NCBI RefSeq assembly: GCF_014842265.1
Contig: NZ_JACYVI010000003.1
Coordinates: 310,001-374,000 of the forward strand
Source of the DNA: Pseudomonas sp. CFBP 13711
GTDB lineage: Bacteria > Pseudomonadota > Gammaproteobacteria > Pseudomonadales > Pseudomonadaceae
Direction: 5' to 3'
Length of the DNA: 64,000 bases
Part shown: positions 15,891 through 24,568 of the stretch, in pieces
How the letters are laid out: the number at the start of each line of letters is the position of its first letter
Numbering within the stretch: the stretch's first letter is position 1
Translations under genes and position numbers: made by a program
The notes under the pieces: generated by a model
The model's database searches: none
What the model saw: only the letters and a program-made list of their open reading frames with translations
Told to the model about the DNA's origin: nothing

Positions 15891-17420
15891 TCAACCGCGC
15901 GTACGCGGCAATGCCATTTGCAGAAGACGCTGTTCATTAGCCTCTTCGCGGGACAGCTCGCCGGTGATGGCGCCTTCACTCATGACCAGAATACGGTCGG
16001 AAATCCCCATGACCTCCATCAGGTCGCTGGACACCACGATGACCGCGATGCCATCGGCGGCGAGGTTGTGGATGATCTGGTAGATCTCGGATTTAGCGCC
16101 GATGTCGATGCCTCGAGTGGGCTCGTCCAGCAACAGCACCTTCATCGGCATCGACAGCCAGCGGCCCAGAATGGCCTTCTGCTGATTGCCGCCCGACAGA
16201 AACAGCATCTGCTGCTCAGGCGAAGGCGTCTTGACGTTCATCGATTTGATCTGATGCCGGGCGTTGTCACGCTCCCAGCGCCCCTGGATCAGGCAACCCA
16301 GGCTGACGTGCCGAGGCCGCGCACCGATGTTGATGTTTTCGGCGACGCTGGACAGCGGCACGATGCCTTCTTTCTTGCGGTCTTCCGGGCACAACAGAAT
16401 GCCGGCGTCGATGGCGTCCCGGGGCGAACGCAGGTTCAGCGGTTTGCCTTCCAGCTGCAAGGTTCCGGCCTGACTGCGCGTCAGCCCCGAAAGCATGCGA
16501 AACATCTCCGTTCGACCGGCACCGACCAGGCCAAAGAAGCCGAGGATCTCGCCCTTCTCCACCGCAAAACTGGCGGGCTCCTGCAGGCCCGGGCCCATCA
16601 GGCCGGTCACTCGCAGGCTCGGTCCCTGATGCTGGCGCGTGCGGTAGTTGTAGATGTCCTGGATGTCGCGCCCGACCATGCAGGTGACGAGGCGGTCATG
16701 GTCCAGATCGGCCATGTCCTCGAAGGTGCGGACGAAGCGGCCGTCCTTGAACACTGTCACGGCGTCACAGACGCGGAAGATTTCTTCCATGCGGTGAGAG
16801 ACATAGAGAATGACCCGACCTTCGTCCCGCAGCCGGGTGATGATCGCCATCAGCCGATCGATCTCCCGCGCCGAGAGGCTGCTGGTGGGCTCGTCGAAGG
16901 CGATGACGTGGGCATTGCGCGACATGGCCTTGGCGATTTCCACCAGTTGCCGCTGCCCCAGAGAGAGATCACCCAGGCGCGTGTTCGGGTCGATCTCGTC
17001 GGCCAGGCCTTTGAGCAACTCCCGCGCGCGCCGGACCATGGCCCGACGGTTGATCATGCCCCAGCGATTGGGCATGTGACCGAGCAGCAGGTTTTCCGCC
17101 ACCGACATTTCCGGAACCAGGTGCAGTTCCTGGTGAATCACCGCGACGCCGGCCGCGATGCTGTCTGCGGTGGATTTGAACGCCAGATGCTGATCGCCGA
17201 TCTGCAGATCGCCGCTGTTGGGCTGGTACGAGCCGCCGAGAATCTTCAGCAGCGTCGATTTACCTGCGCCGTTCTCGCCCATCAGCGCATGAACGCTGCC
17301 TGGCCGAGCTTCGAAATTGATGTCCGACAGTGCCTTCACACCGGGGAAGGTTTTACCGATCCCGTTGAAACGCAGGCTGCCGCCGTGCTGAACCTGTTGC
17401 TGAACCGATGCCTGTTGCAT
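15891..17420 (-). CDS. araG: L-arabinose ABC transporter ATP-binding protein AraG
   Basis: A 509-residue sugar-type ATPase with two tandem nucleotide-binding domains. The first has Walker A GENGAGKST at residues 48-56, signature LSLGQRQLVEIAKA and Walker B HVIAFDEPTSS; the second has signature LSGGNQQKAILGRW and VLLLDEPTRGIDIGAK, with the degenerate first Walker A usual for the second half of this family. It powers arabinose import with AraF and AraH. It is separated from araF by 93 bases holding a strong hairpin (17433-17463), a common means of lowering araGH expression relative to the binding protein. Confidence 0.92.
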   Translation of the reverse strand: MQQASVQQQVQHGGSLRFNGIGKTFPGVKALSDINFEARPGSVHALMGENGAGKSTLLKILGGSYQPNSGDLQIGDQHLAFKSTADSIAAGVAVIHQELHLVPEMSVAENLLLGHMPNRWGMINRRAMVRRARELLKGLADEIDPNTRLGDLSLGQRQLVEIAKAMSRNAHVIAFDEPTSSLSAREIDRLMAIITRLRDEGRVILYVSHRMEEIFRVCDAVTVFKDGRFVRTFEDMADLDHDRLVTCMVGRDIQDIYNYRTRQHQGPSLRVTGLMGPGLQEPASFAVEKGEILGFFGLVGAGRTEMFRMLSGLTRSQAGTLQLEGKPLNLRSPRDAIDAGILLCPEDRKKEGIVPLSSVAENINIGARPRHVSLGCLIQGRWERDNARHQIKSMNVKTPSPEQQMLFLSGGNQQKAILGRWLSMPMKVLLLDEPTRGIDIGAKSEIYQIIHNLAADGIAVIVVSSDLMEVMGISDRILVMSEGAITGELSREEANEQRLLQMALPRTRG

Positions 17421-17432
17421 GAACCACCTCCA

Positions 17433-17463
17433 CCCCGCCCCACCCTTGCCGGGTGGGACGGGG
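17433..17463 (-). promoter_or_regulatory. Strong hairpin between araF and araG
   Basis: A 13-bp GC-rich stem with one mismatch (left arm 17433-17445, right arm 17451-17463) and a 5-base loop lies in the araF-araG gap. No T-run follows, so it is more likely an mRNA-stabilising or partially terminating hairpin that raises binding-protein expression over the ATPase and permease than a true terminator. Confidence 0.6.
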
Positions 17464-17513
17464 CCTCGCAGATATCCGCCTGATTTTCAGGCGTCCCGAC
17501 TCGACTGCCGCGC

Positions 17514-18524
17514 TTACTTGTACAGACCGATCTTGGTCAGCACGTCCTTGAAGTTGGCGCGGGTGATCAGCGTCACGTCGTCCATCGCGGTGTATTTCGC
17601 AGGTTCTTTGCCGGTGGTGACCCACTCATACATCTGCAGGGCGGTGTTGTAGCCTTCTTTGTCGGGGCTGGGCAGCATCGACCCGAAGAAGCCGCTTTCC
17701 TTCTTCTTCAGCTCGTCGATGGCGTCAGTGCCGTTGATGCCGATGCCGATCACGTTGGCCGCGGTGAAGCCAGCACCCGCTGTGGCGCGCACGCCGCCCA
17801 GAACGGTGTTGTCGTTCATGCCGCCGATGATGAGGTTTTTCGCCCCGCTTGGCAGTTTGGGCAGGGCCGCACCGGTGGAGTCCATACTGCCTGGCACGTC
17901 GAGGGTCTTTTGCGGCGCGAAGAGGATGTGATCCTCAGGCAGACCGGCTTTCTTCAAGGCGTCCACCGAACCGTCGGTGCGCTTCTTGCCGGTGTCCAGC
18001 TCGTTGTAGGTGTTGATGATCGCGTAGGTTTCTTTCCAGTCCCACTTGCGGTTCTTCGCTTCGTCGGCCATGGCCGCGCCCTGTTTCTGGCCCACTTCGA
18101 ACGCGGCCATCCCCAGATACGGCACGTCTTCCATGAACTTGCCTTTGGCGTCGACGAACCGGTCATCGACAGCCATGACTTTCAAATCGTTGGCCTTTGC
18201 TTTGGCGACGATGGACGGGCCGAGGGAAACATCAGGCGGGCAGATGACAAAACCCTTGGCGCCGTTGGCGGCGAGGCTGTCGATGGCAGAAAGGGTTTTT
18301 TCACCGTCGGGAACGGCGATTTTGATGACTTCGAAACCGTGGTCTTTACCGGCCTTTTCGGCAAACTGCAATTCGGTCTGGAACCAGGGCTCTTCAGCCT
18401 GCTTGACCAGAAAACCGATCTTGACCTTTTCGACGTCAGCGGCGGATACACCGGCGCTCATGCCCAGAATGGCGGTGGCAACAGCAGCACAGCACAGGGA
18501 ACGAATCCCGTGGCGACTCAACAT
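17514..18524 (-). CDS. araF: Periplasmic L-arabinose-binding protein AraF
   Basis: A 336-residue periplasmic binding protein with a signal peptide ending VSAADVEK (about 29 residues). The mature part follows Escherichia coli AraF closely: KIGFLVKQAEEPWFQTELQFAEKAGKDHGFEVIKIAVPDGEKTL, GAKGFVICPPD, MAVDDRFVDAKGK, NELDTGKKRTDGS, GMNDNTVLGGVRATAGAGF and FFGSMLPSPDKEGY. It captures L-arabinose (and possibly fucose or galactose) for AraGH. It is the first gene of the importer operon; the upstream region contains an AT-rich stretch near 18630 that may carry the promoter and operator. Confidence 0.93.
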   Translation of the reverse strand: MLSRHGIRSLCCAAVATAILGMSAGVSAADVEKVKIGFLVKQAEEPWFQTELQFAEKAGKDHGFEVIKIAVPDGEKTLSAIDSLAANGAKGFVICPPDVSLGPSIVAKAKANDLKVMAVDDRFVDAKGKFMEDVPYLGMAAFEVGQKQGAAMADEAKNRKWDWKETYAIINTYNELDTGKKRTDGSVDALKKAGLPEDHILFAPQKTLDVPGSMDSTGAALPKLPSGAKNLIIGGMNDNTVLGGVRATAGAGFTAANVIGIGINGTDAIDELKKKESGFFGSMLPSPDKEGYNTALQMYEWVTTGKEPAKYTAMDDVTLITRANFKDVLTKIGLYK

Positions 18525-18688
18525 AGCTAACTCCTTATTTTTATTGACTAGCTACAGCGTTCAGCAGTGAGTGTCAGAGCGGCATGCAGCAGAAAACACC
18601 GCGCGCCGATCGACTGAAAACAGTCATATCATATTATCAATGAAGCCTATGTAACCGAGTGTCACACCTCGACGACGCAGGGTTTGAG

Positions 18689-19567
18689 TCACCCCGCAAA
18701 GCGGTGCGAGGCCATGCCCTTGATGCCAATTTCCATCTGAATCACAGCCCCATCCAGCGCCAGCGCGCCTTCTGCAGGTCCCGCGCTGGTGACAAACAAC
18801 GTGGTCACGTCCGGCCCGCCGAATACGCAGCTGGTCGGATGACTGACCGGCAGTTCGACGATCCGGTCGACGCTGCCATCGGGGGCAAAACGGATCAGGC
18901 AGCCGCCACCCCAGCGGGCGTTCCAGACAAAACCGTCTTCGTCCATCGCCGAGCCATCGGGTGCGCCGCGAGAATGCTCATGGGCCCAGACCTCGCGGTC
19001 GCCCAAAGAGTGATCGTCGTTGATCGGGTAACGATAGATCACGCCGTCCAGAGTATCGGCGGTCAGTACGGCAGAATCGTTTTCTGGCCAGACCAGCGTG
19101 TTGACGATGCCTTGCCCACTGAGCAGAGGCGCTACTGAGGCATCACCGTCGACGCGGTAAAGCCCGCCGGATCGACGCTCGATCGGCAGGTCACCGCCCT
19201 CCTCGTCCAGGTTGTTCTGCATGGTCCCGAGCCAGAGTCGGCCATGCCGGTCGCAACGGGCTTCGTTGGCCCGGTTGCCCGGCACGGGATCGGCGGCGCA
19301 CAGCAGGGAAATAACCGGTTTGTCGGACGGGGAGTCAAGGTCGAGACGATGGACGCCGCTGGCCAGGGTGACCAATGCGTCGCCTGCCGTGGTGGGTATG
19401 AAGGCGGAGACCGGCTCGCTGAACTGCCAGTGGGACACCTCACCAGCGTGCAGGCGCAACGCGCGGAAGCCGGCAATGTCGACCCAGTACAGCGCCTGGT
19501 GGGCGTGATCCCAGAACGGCCCTTCGGCCAATTTGAAACGCTGGTCGCAGACCGGCAGCCATTTCAT
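18689..19567 (-). CDS. SMP-30/gluconolactonase family sugar lactonase (probable L-arabinonolactonase)
   Basis: A 292-residue six-bladed propeller hydrolase of the SMP-30/regucalcin family: KLAEGPFWDHAHQALYWVDI, GNRANEARCDRHGRLWLGTM, GAPDGSAMDEDGFVWNARWGGG and SHPTSCVFGGPD contain the usual metal-binding residues. The ATG at 19567 with AGGAAA upstream is chosen over one 13 codons earlier. These enzymes open sugar lactones; next to araFGH the natural substrate is L-arabinono-1,4-lactone, in the oxidative arabinose route. The arabinose dehydrogenase and dehydratases of that route are not in this window. Confidence 0.82.
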   Translation of the reverse strand: MKWLPVCDQRFKLAEGPFWDHAHQALYWVDIAGFRALRLHAGEVSHWQFSEPVSAFIPTTAGDALVTLASGVHRLDLDSPSDKPVISLLCAADPVPGNRANEARCDRHGRLWLGTMQNNLDEEGGDLPIERRSGGLYRVDGDASVAPLLSGQGIVNTLVWPENDSAVLTADTLDGVIYRYPINDDHSLGDREVWAHEHSRGAPDGSAMDEDGFVWNARWGGGCLIRFAPDGSVDRIVELPVSHPTSCVFGGPDVTTLFVTSAGPAEGALALDGAVIQMEIGIKGMASHRFAG

Positions 19568-19643
19568 GGAAAATTTCCTGCTTATTATTGTAGGTCCGTG
19601 AGCCACTCAAAAAGCTCACCTGTAAAACGTCAAACGTGCCTGC

Positions 19644-20354
19644 TCAGGAATAGCGCGACAACGGTTGCTCCCGTGAACGCGCAATCACCTCACCGGCGTT
19701 TTCGATCAGGCTCATGCAGGCCCAGACACCCCGCGCCGAATCACGGTTGGCAATGGCATCCGCCAGATCCTTGTGCAACGGCAAGGTTCTGCCGAGCTCC
19801 CCGGGTACCGCCGACGACACTTCGAACGAGATCGCCAGCAACGCACCCAGTGCCGGCAACATCTGCTCGATGAACTGGTTATGACTCGCCGCGAGCACCG
19901 CTTCATGGAAGCGCTGATCCGCCGCGTTGTAATCACTCGAATCTGCCACGCTGGCCGCCAGCCGAACATAAGCCGCCTGAATCCCGGCAATCTGCTCCGG
20001 TGTCGCCCTTTCACAGGCCCAACGCACGGCCATCGGTTCAATGGCGCGCCTCAAATCCAGCAGGTCCAGCACAAAACTCTCCGGCAGGCCTTTCGCCGCC
20101 AGCCATCCCACGACCTGCGGGTCAAACAGATTCCAGCTGCGCACCGGCAATACCCGCGTGCCCACCTTGGGTCCGACCTCCAGCAACCCTTTGGCCACTA
20201 AGGTCTTGATGGCTTCGCGAATCACCGTCCGGCTGACCCCGAATTCTTCACCCAATGCCGCTTCAACCTTCAGCGACTGTCCCGGCATCACATTGCCTTG
20301 AGCAATCCAGGCTCCCAGGCGGTCTACCGTCGACGCGTGAAAACTGCTGCTCAT
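19644..20354 (-). CDS. FadR-subfamily GntR transcriptional regulator (arabinose locus)
   Basis: A 236-residue GntR-family protein: N-terminal winged helix (LKVEAALGEEFGVSRTVIREAIKTLVAKGLLEVGPKVGTRVL) and an all-helical FCD ligand domain (DLLDLRRAIEPMAVRWACERA; ADQRFHEAVLAASHNQFIEQML) with the histidine/aspartate positions that bind a metal in many members. It lies upstream of and in line with the lactonase and araFGH, so it is the likely regulator of arabinose genes, probably as a repressor released by a sugar acid. A candidate operator (CTAAT-9-ATTAG) lies in front of its own gene at 20394-20412. Confidence 0.83.
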   Translation of the reverse strand: MSSSFHASTVDRLGAWIAQGNVMPGQSLKVEAALGEEFGVSRTVIREAIKTLVAKGLLEVGPKVGTRVLPVRSWNLFDPQVVGWLAAKGLPESFVLDLLDLRRAIEPMAVRWACERATPEQIAGIQAAYVRLAASVADSSDYNAADQRFHEAVLAASHNQFIEQMLPALGALLAISFEVSSAVPGELGRTLPLHKDLADAIANRDSARGVWACMSLIENAGEVIARSREQPLSRYS

Positions 20355-20393
20355 TGATCCGCCCCTGTTCGCGGTGTGTTCCGCAAATTGAGG

Positions 20394-20412
20394 CTAATGA
20401 TCATACGATTAG
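20394..20412. promoter_or_regulatory. Candidate operator of the FadR-type regulator
   Basis: Inverted repeat CTAAT - 9 bases - ATTAG, 40 bases upstream of the regulator start, with GTATGAT on the minus strand in the middle. A related GTATGAT lies in the glucarate-locus inverted repeat at 56291-56329 and a TATGAT on the minus strand upstream of araF. Suggested autoregulatory site. Confidence 0.35.
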
Positions 20413-20565
20413 GCGTCAATCACCTGTACAGAAGGCCATTCCTGGGCTAGACCTTCCCGCATCGGGACGGACACTGCCTTCCGCCAAATAGTATTACAAT
20501 TTATTTTTAAAGCGAGTGATTTTGATCTATAACTCGAAATATCGGGGCCTTCCAAGCTGAATAGT

Positions 20566-20703
20566 ATGACCAATCGCCAGATCCAGGCCATTGACGTACT
20601 GCTTGGCGGTAGCGCTTCGAGTAAAGAGGCTAAAGCCTTCGGGCAACACCCCCGAAATACTCACCACAACACGCCTATAAAAACAAAAGGATCGACGCAA
20701 TGA
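20566..20703 (+). CDS. Possible 45-residue peptide upstream of the epimerase gene
   Basis: An ATG frame of 45 codons (begins MTNRQIQAIDVLLGGSASSK) whose TGA stop overlaps the ATG of the aldose epimerase gene (ATGA). The beginning resembles the start of a helix-turn-helix segment (Q-I-x-A-I-D-x-L-L-x-G), so it could be a degraded regulator fragment or a leader peptide coupled to the downstream gene. No clear ribosome site. Speculative. Confidence 0.25.
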   Translation: MTNRQIQAIDVLLGGSASSKEAKAFGQHPRNTHHNTPIKTKGSTQ

Positions 20704-21842
20704 GAAAGACGCTTATCCCTGCCCTGGGCCTGTCGCTGATGGCCGCCGCCCTGCAAGTGCACGCCGCCGGACTGTCCACTGAACACGGCGCCTTCGGCAA
20801 ACTCGCCGACGGCACCCCGGTCGAGAAATACACCCTGCGCAACAGCAAAGGCATGCAGGCCACGGTGATCACCTACGGCGGCACGCTGCAATCGCTGCTG
20901 GTCCCGGACAAGCACGGCAAGGCTGAGGATGTGGTACTGGGCTTCGATGACGTCGACGGCTACGTCAAAGGCACCGCATTCTTCGGGGCCACCATTGGCC
21001 GCTTCGGCAATCGTCTGGCAGGCGGCAAGTTCTCTCTGGATGGCAAGAGCTATCAGGTGCCGCTGAACGATAAGACCAATTCACTGCACGGCGGGCCGAA
21101 GGGCTTCGACAAGCAGATCTGGAAGGCTGAGGAGGTCAAGGACAAAGGCTCGGTCGGGGTCAAGCTGACGTACGTCTCGGTCGATGGCGAGATGGGCTTC
21201 CCCGGTACGCTGAAAACCGAAGTCACCTACAGCCTGAACGACAAGAACGAGCTGCGCATCCAGTACCACGCGACGACGGACAAACCGACCGTCCTCAACC
21301 TCACCAACCACAGCTACTTCAACCTGGCCGGCGCGGGTAACGGCGACATCCTGGATCAGGTGGCGGTGGTGCATGCTGCGCATTACACGCCGGTCAACGA
21401 GACGCTGATCCCGACCGGCGAGCTGCCGCCAGTCGCCGGCACACCGTTTGACTTCCTCAAGCCGGTCGCCTTCGGCAAGCGCATCCGTGAAGACAACCAG
21501 CAGCTCAAGTTCGCTGAAGCGACCCAGGGCGGCTACGACCACAACTGGGTGCTCGATAACAAGGGCAAGCTTTCGAATCTGGCCGCGGACGTGGTCGATC
21601 CGAAGTCGGGTCGCCGTCTGCAGCTGTTTACCACCGAGCCTGGGGTTCAGCTGTACACGGGCAACTTCCTCGACGGCACCGTCAAGGGCAAGGCCGGCAA
21701 GATCTATCCGCATTGGGGCGCGTTCACGCTGGAAACCCAACACTATCCGGATTCGCCTAACCAGCCGGCCTTCCCTTCCACGCGTCTGGACCCTGGCAAG
21801 GCTTACACCCAGACCACTGTGTTCAAATTCCTGACCAAGTGA
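20700..21842 (+). CDS. galM: Periplasmic aldose 1-epimerase (galactose mutarotase)
   Basis: A 380-residue protein with a signal peptide (MRKTLIPALGLSLMAAALQVHAAG) followed by a GalM-type beta-sandwich: VITYGGTLQSLLVPD, GATIGRFGNRLAGGKF, LHGGPKGFDKQIW, NLTNHSYFNLAGAG (catalytic histidine in N-H-S-Y-F-N), QGGYDHNWVLD and AFTLETQHYPDSPNQPAFPS (catalytic glutamate in L-E-T-Q). It interconverts alpha and beta anomers of sugars such as arabinose and galactose, here in the periplasm because of the signal. Its location beside araFGH, divergent from the arabinose regulator, fits preparing sugar anomers for uptake or periplasmic oxidation. Confidence 0.9.
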   Translation: MRKTLIPALGLSLMAAALQVHAAGLSTEHGAFGKLADGTPVEKYTLRNSKGMQATVITYGGTLQSLLVPDKHGKAEDVVLGFDDVDGYVKGTAFFGATIGRFGNRLAGGKFSLDGKSYQVPLNDKTNSLHGGPKGFDKQIWKAEEVKDKGSVGVKLTYVSVDGEMGFPGTLKTEVTYSLNDKNELRIQYHATTDKPTVLNLTNHSYFNLAGAGNGDILDQVAVVHAAHYTPVNETLIPTGELPPVAGTPFDFLKPVAFGKRIREDNQQLKFAEATQGGYDHNWVLDNKGKLSNLAADVVDPKSGRRLQLFTTEPGVQLYTGNFLDGTVKGKAGKIYPHWGAFTLETQHYPDSPNQPAFPSTRLDPGKAYTQTTVFKFLTK

Positions 21843-22100
21843 TCGTTTGAGTGTAAAACCGACGCGGCAGGGCGACTTCAAACGTCGCTTCTGTCGCACC
21901 GGCCACTGCTTCAAGCCGCCATACCGTCACTGAAACCGCTCAAAACCGGGTGTGCCATTCATTTGTGAGGGTTGAAGACCTTGGGATCATCGTTCTGTAC
22001 TAAAGCTAACCATTTGGCTTAGAACGGTGATTTCGAGTGAATTTTCCTGACGGTGACGACTCAGTTACAAAGAGAGTGACTGATAGGGAGGTTTGCAAGC

Positions 22101-22325
22101 GTGGCACAGTACAAGCATTTCAGAATCGATTACCTGCTGCATGGCAGCTACAAAAGCTTCTACATCAGCGCTGAAGCCATGGATAACGCATCTGCCTGGC
22201 ACTGGGCGTCGGTGGATGCCGGGTTTGGTCAGATTCCCAAATACCGCTCCGACCGGGTGCCGAAAGTGACCAAGCCGAAAGCCGAGCAACTGGGCTTGAC
22301 CGATGTTGAGTGGGCTGAATCCTGA
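22101..22325 (+). CDS. Small conserved Pseudomonas protein (possibly DUF6555)
   Basis: A 74-residue protein starting at GTG 22101, supported by AGGGAGG at 22085-22091. Sequence begins MAQYKHFRIDYLLHGSYKSFYISAEAMDNASAWHWASVDAGFG and is soluble and basic at its C-terminal half. It looks like the small DUF6555-type proteins of Pseudomonas, of unknown function; this family name is from memory. The 5' region carries imperfect inverted repeats (GTTCT near 21990 to AGAAC near 22022), which may regulate it. Confidence 0.65.
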   Translation: MAQYKHFRIDYLLHGSYKSFYISAEAMDNASAWHWASVDAGFGQIPKYRSDRVPKVTKPKAEQLGLTDVEWAES

Positions 22326-22711
22326 TCAACCCATCAGGGCTTCTTCTCCTCTGAGTTTTCGCTGACCTTCCACCTGACTTTCCCCTGCGGAAATCTGCCT
22401 CGGCGGCGCGTCATCCTCGGCGCGCTGGCGGGCAGTCCAATGCCTGCCCCCCTCGCTTAACCCCGCCCTTTTGAAGCTTGATCTGAAGGGAATTCTGACC
22501 ATTAACTCGCTTCATCGACGCCATTGGCAAACCTGATCATTAAACGACCATTGCCGCTAACGCCTTGCAATTACTGGCTTACAGAAACTTATCCACAGAG
22601 ATATTCACGCTTTCCGTGGACAACTATTTCAACGATATAGCGTTGACTTTGTTGCCCTTTCCGGCCTAGCCAGCGTTCAGAGAAAGCCCTCCAAACCCAC
22701 GATTTCAGGCC
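22326..22711. other. Intergenic region with a DnaA-box pair
   Basis: About 386 bases without a gene, between convergent small-protein and phosphorylase genes. It contains a perfect DnaA-box consensus TTATCCACA at 22589-22597 and a weaker inverted box (TTGTCCACG on the minus strand) at 22615-22623. There is no other sign of an origin here. No terminator hairpin with a T-run was seen. Confidence 0.45.
22589..22597 (+). promoter_or_regulatory. DnaA-box consensus match
   Basis: TTATCCACA, an exact match to the high-affinity DnaA box, in a 386-base intergenic region. One such 9-mer can occur by chance in a genome of this size, but the inverted, two-mismatch companion at 22615-22623 makes a titration or regulatory site possible. 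Confidence 0.35.
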
Positions 22712-23461
<750 letters not shown>

Positions 23462-24475
23462 TTATTCGATCAGTTGAGCGGCGCGCAGGGCGGTCAGCGC
23501 CGCCAGCCAGCGGGGATGCTGCCGGTATTCGGTGGACGCCATGCCCTGCCCGCGCATTCTGTGAAGCCGCGCCGCCGGCGGCGAGACCTTCAAGCGCTGC
23601 GCCGCGCTCAATGCCAACTCAGCCGCCGCGCGGTCGTTGCACACCAGGCCCATGTCACAGCCGGCCGTAAGCGCCGCCTCGATGCGACTGGCGGCGTCAC
23701 CCACGACATGGGCGCCAGCCATCGACAGGTCATCGCTGAAAATCACGCCATCGAAACCCAGCTCGCCGCGCAGGATGTCCTGCAGCCAGCGGCGGGAAAA
23801 GCCTGCCGGCTGCGAATCGACCTGGGGATAGATCACGTGGGCGGGCATGACCGCTGCGAGGTGTTTGCTCAAGCGCTGAAAAGGCACCAGGTCACTGGCA
23901 CGGATCGTTTCAAGACTGCGCTCGTCATTGGGGATGGCCACGTGGGAGTCGGCCTCGGCCCAGCCGTGCCCGGGGAAATGCTTGCCGGTGGCCGCCATGC
24001 CCGCTGCGTTCATGCCACGGATAAAAGCGCCGGCCAGTAGCGCCGCGCGCTCGGGATCGCCTTCGAACGACCGGGTGCCGACGACCGCGCTGCGCTGATA
24101 ATCCAGATCCAGCACCGGCGCAAAGCTAAGGTCCAACCCCACCGCCAGCACTTCGGTTGCCATCAGCCAGCCGCAATGCTCGGCGAGGCTTTCTGCATTC
24201 GGATGGCCGGCAATGGCGCGCATCGGCGGCAACCGCACAAAGCCCTGGCGCAGGCGCTGGACACGTCCACCCTCTTGATCGACGGCGAGCAGCAACTCGG
24301 GACGAATGGCGTGGATGGATGCGCAGAGTTCACGAACTTGCCGTGGGCTCTCGATGTTGCGCGCGAAAATAATCAGGCCGCCCACTTCGGGCTGACGCAG
24401 AAACTGACGGTCTTCGGAGGTCAGCCAGGTACCGGCGACGTCCACCATCAGGGAGCCTTGCAGGCCAGAACTCAT
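23462..24475 (-). CDS. nagZ: Beta-N-acetylhexosaminidase NagZ
   Basis: A 337-residue family-3 glycoside hydrolase closely matching Pseudomonas NagZ: GGLIIFARN, AVDQEGGRVQRLRQGFVRLPPMRAI, the signature KHFPGHGWAEADSHVAIPNDERSLE and GVIFSDDLSMAGAH containing the catalytic aspartate. It removes GlcNAc from anhydro-muropeptides in the cytoplasm during peptidoglycan recycling, producing the signals that induce AmpC beta-lactamase. ATG 24475 is chosen because AAGGA lies 7 bases upstream and the protein then matches family start MSSGLQGSLMVD. Located between psrA and the phosphorylase gene, the usual Pseudomonas order. Confidence 0.93.
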   Translation of the reverse strand: MSSGLQGSLMVDVAGTWLTSEDRQFLRQPEVGGLIIFARNIESPRQVRELCASIHAIRPELLLAVDQEGGRVQRLRQGFVRLPPMRAIAGHPNAESLAEHCGWLMATEVLAVGLDLSFAPVLDLDYQRSAVVGTRSFEGDPERAALLAGAFIRGMNAAGMAATGKHFPGHGWAEADSHVAIPNDERSLETIRASDLVPFQRLSKHLAAVMPAHVIYPQVDSQPAGFSRRWLQDILRGELGFDGVIFSDDLSMAGAHVVGDAASRIEAALTAGCDMGLVCNDRAAAELALSAAQRLKVSPPAARLHRMRGQGMASTEYRQHPRWLAALTALRAAQLIE

Positions 24476-24568
24476 AGGAAGATCCTTCAACAACCAATGC
24501 TCAGGCCGGCATGGTGCGGGATCGAAGGATGTGATGCAAATTACGCCACCGCCAGCCCGTGGCGCGCC

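Noticed and set aside
22589..22623. Replication origin
   Set aside because: Only two boxes, no AT-rich cluster and no dnaA, dnaN, gyrB or parAB genes nearby.
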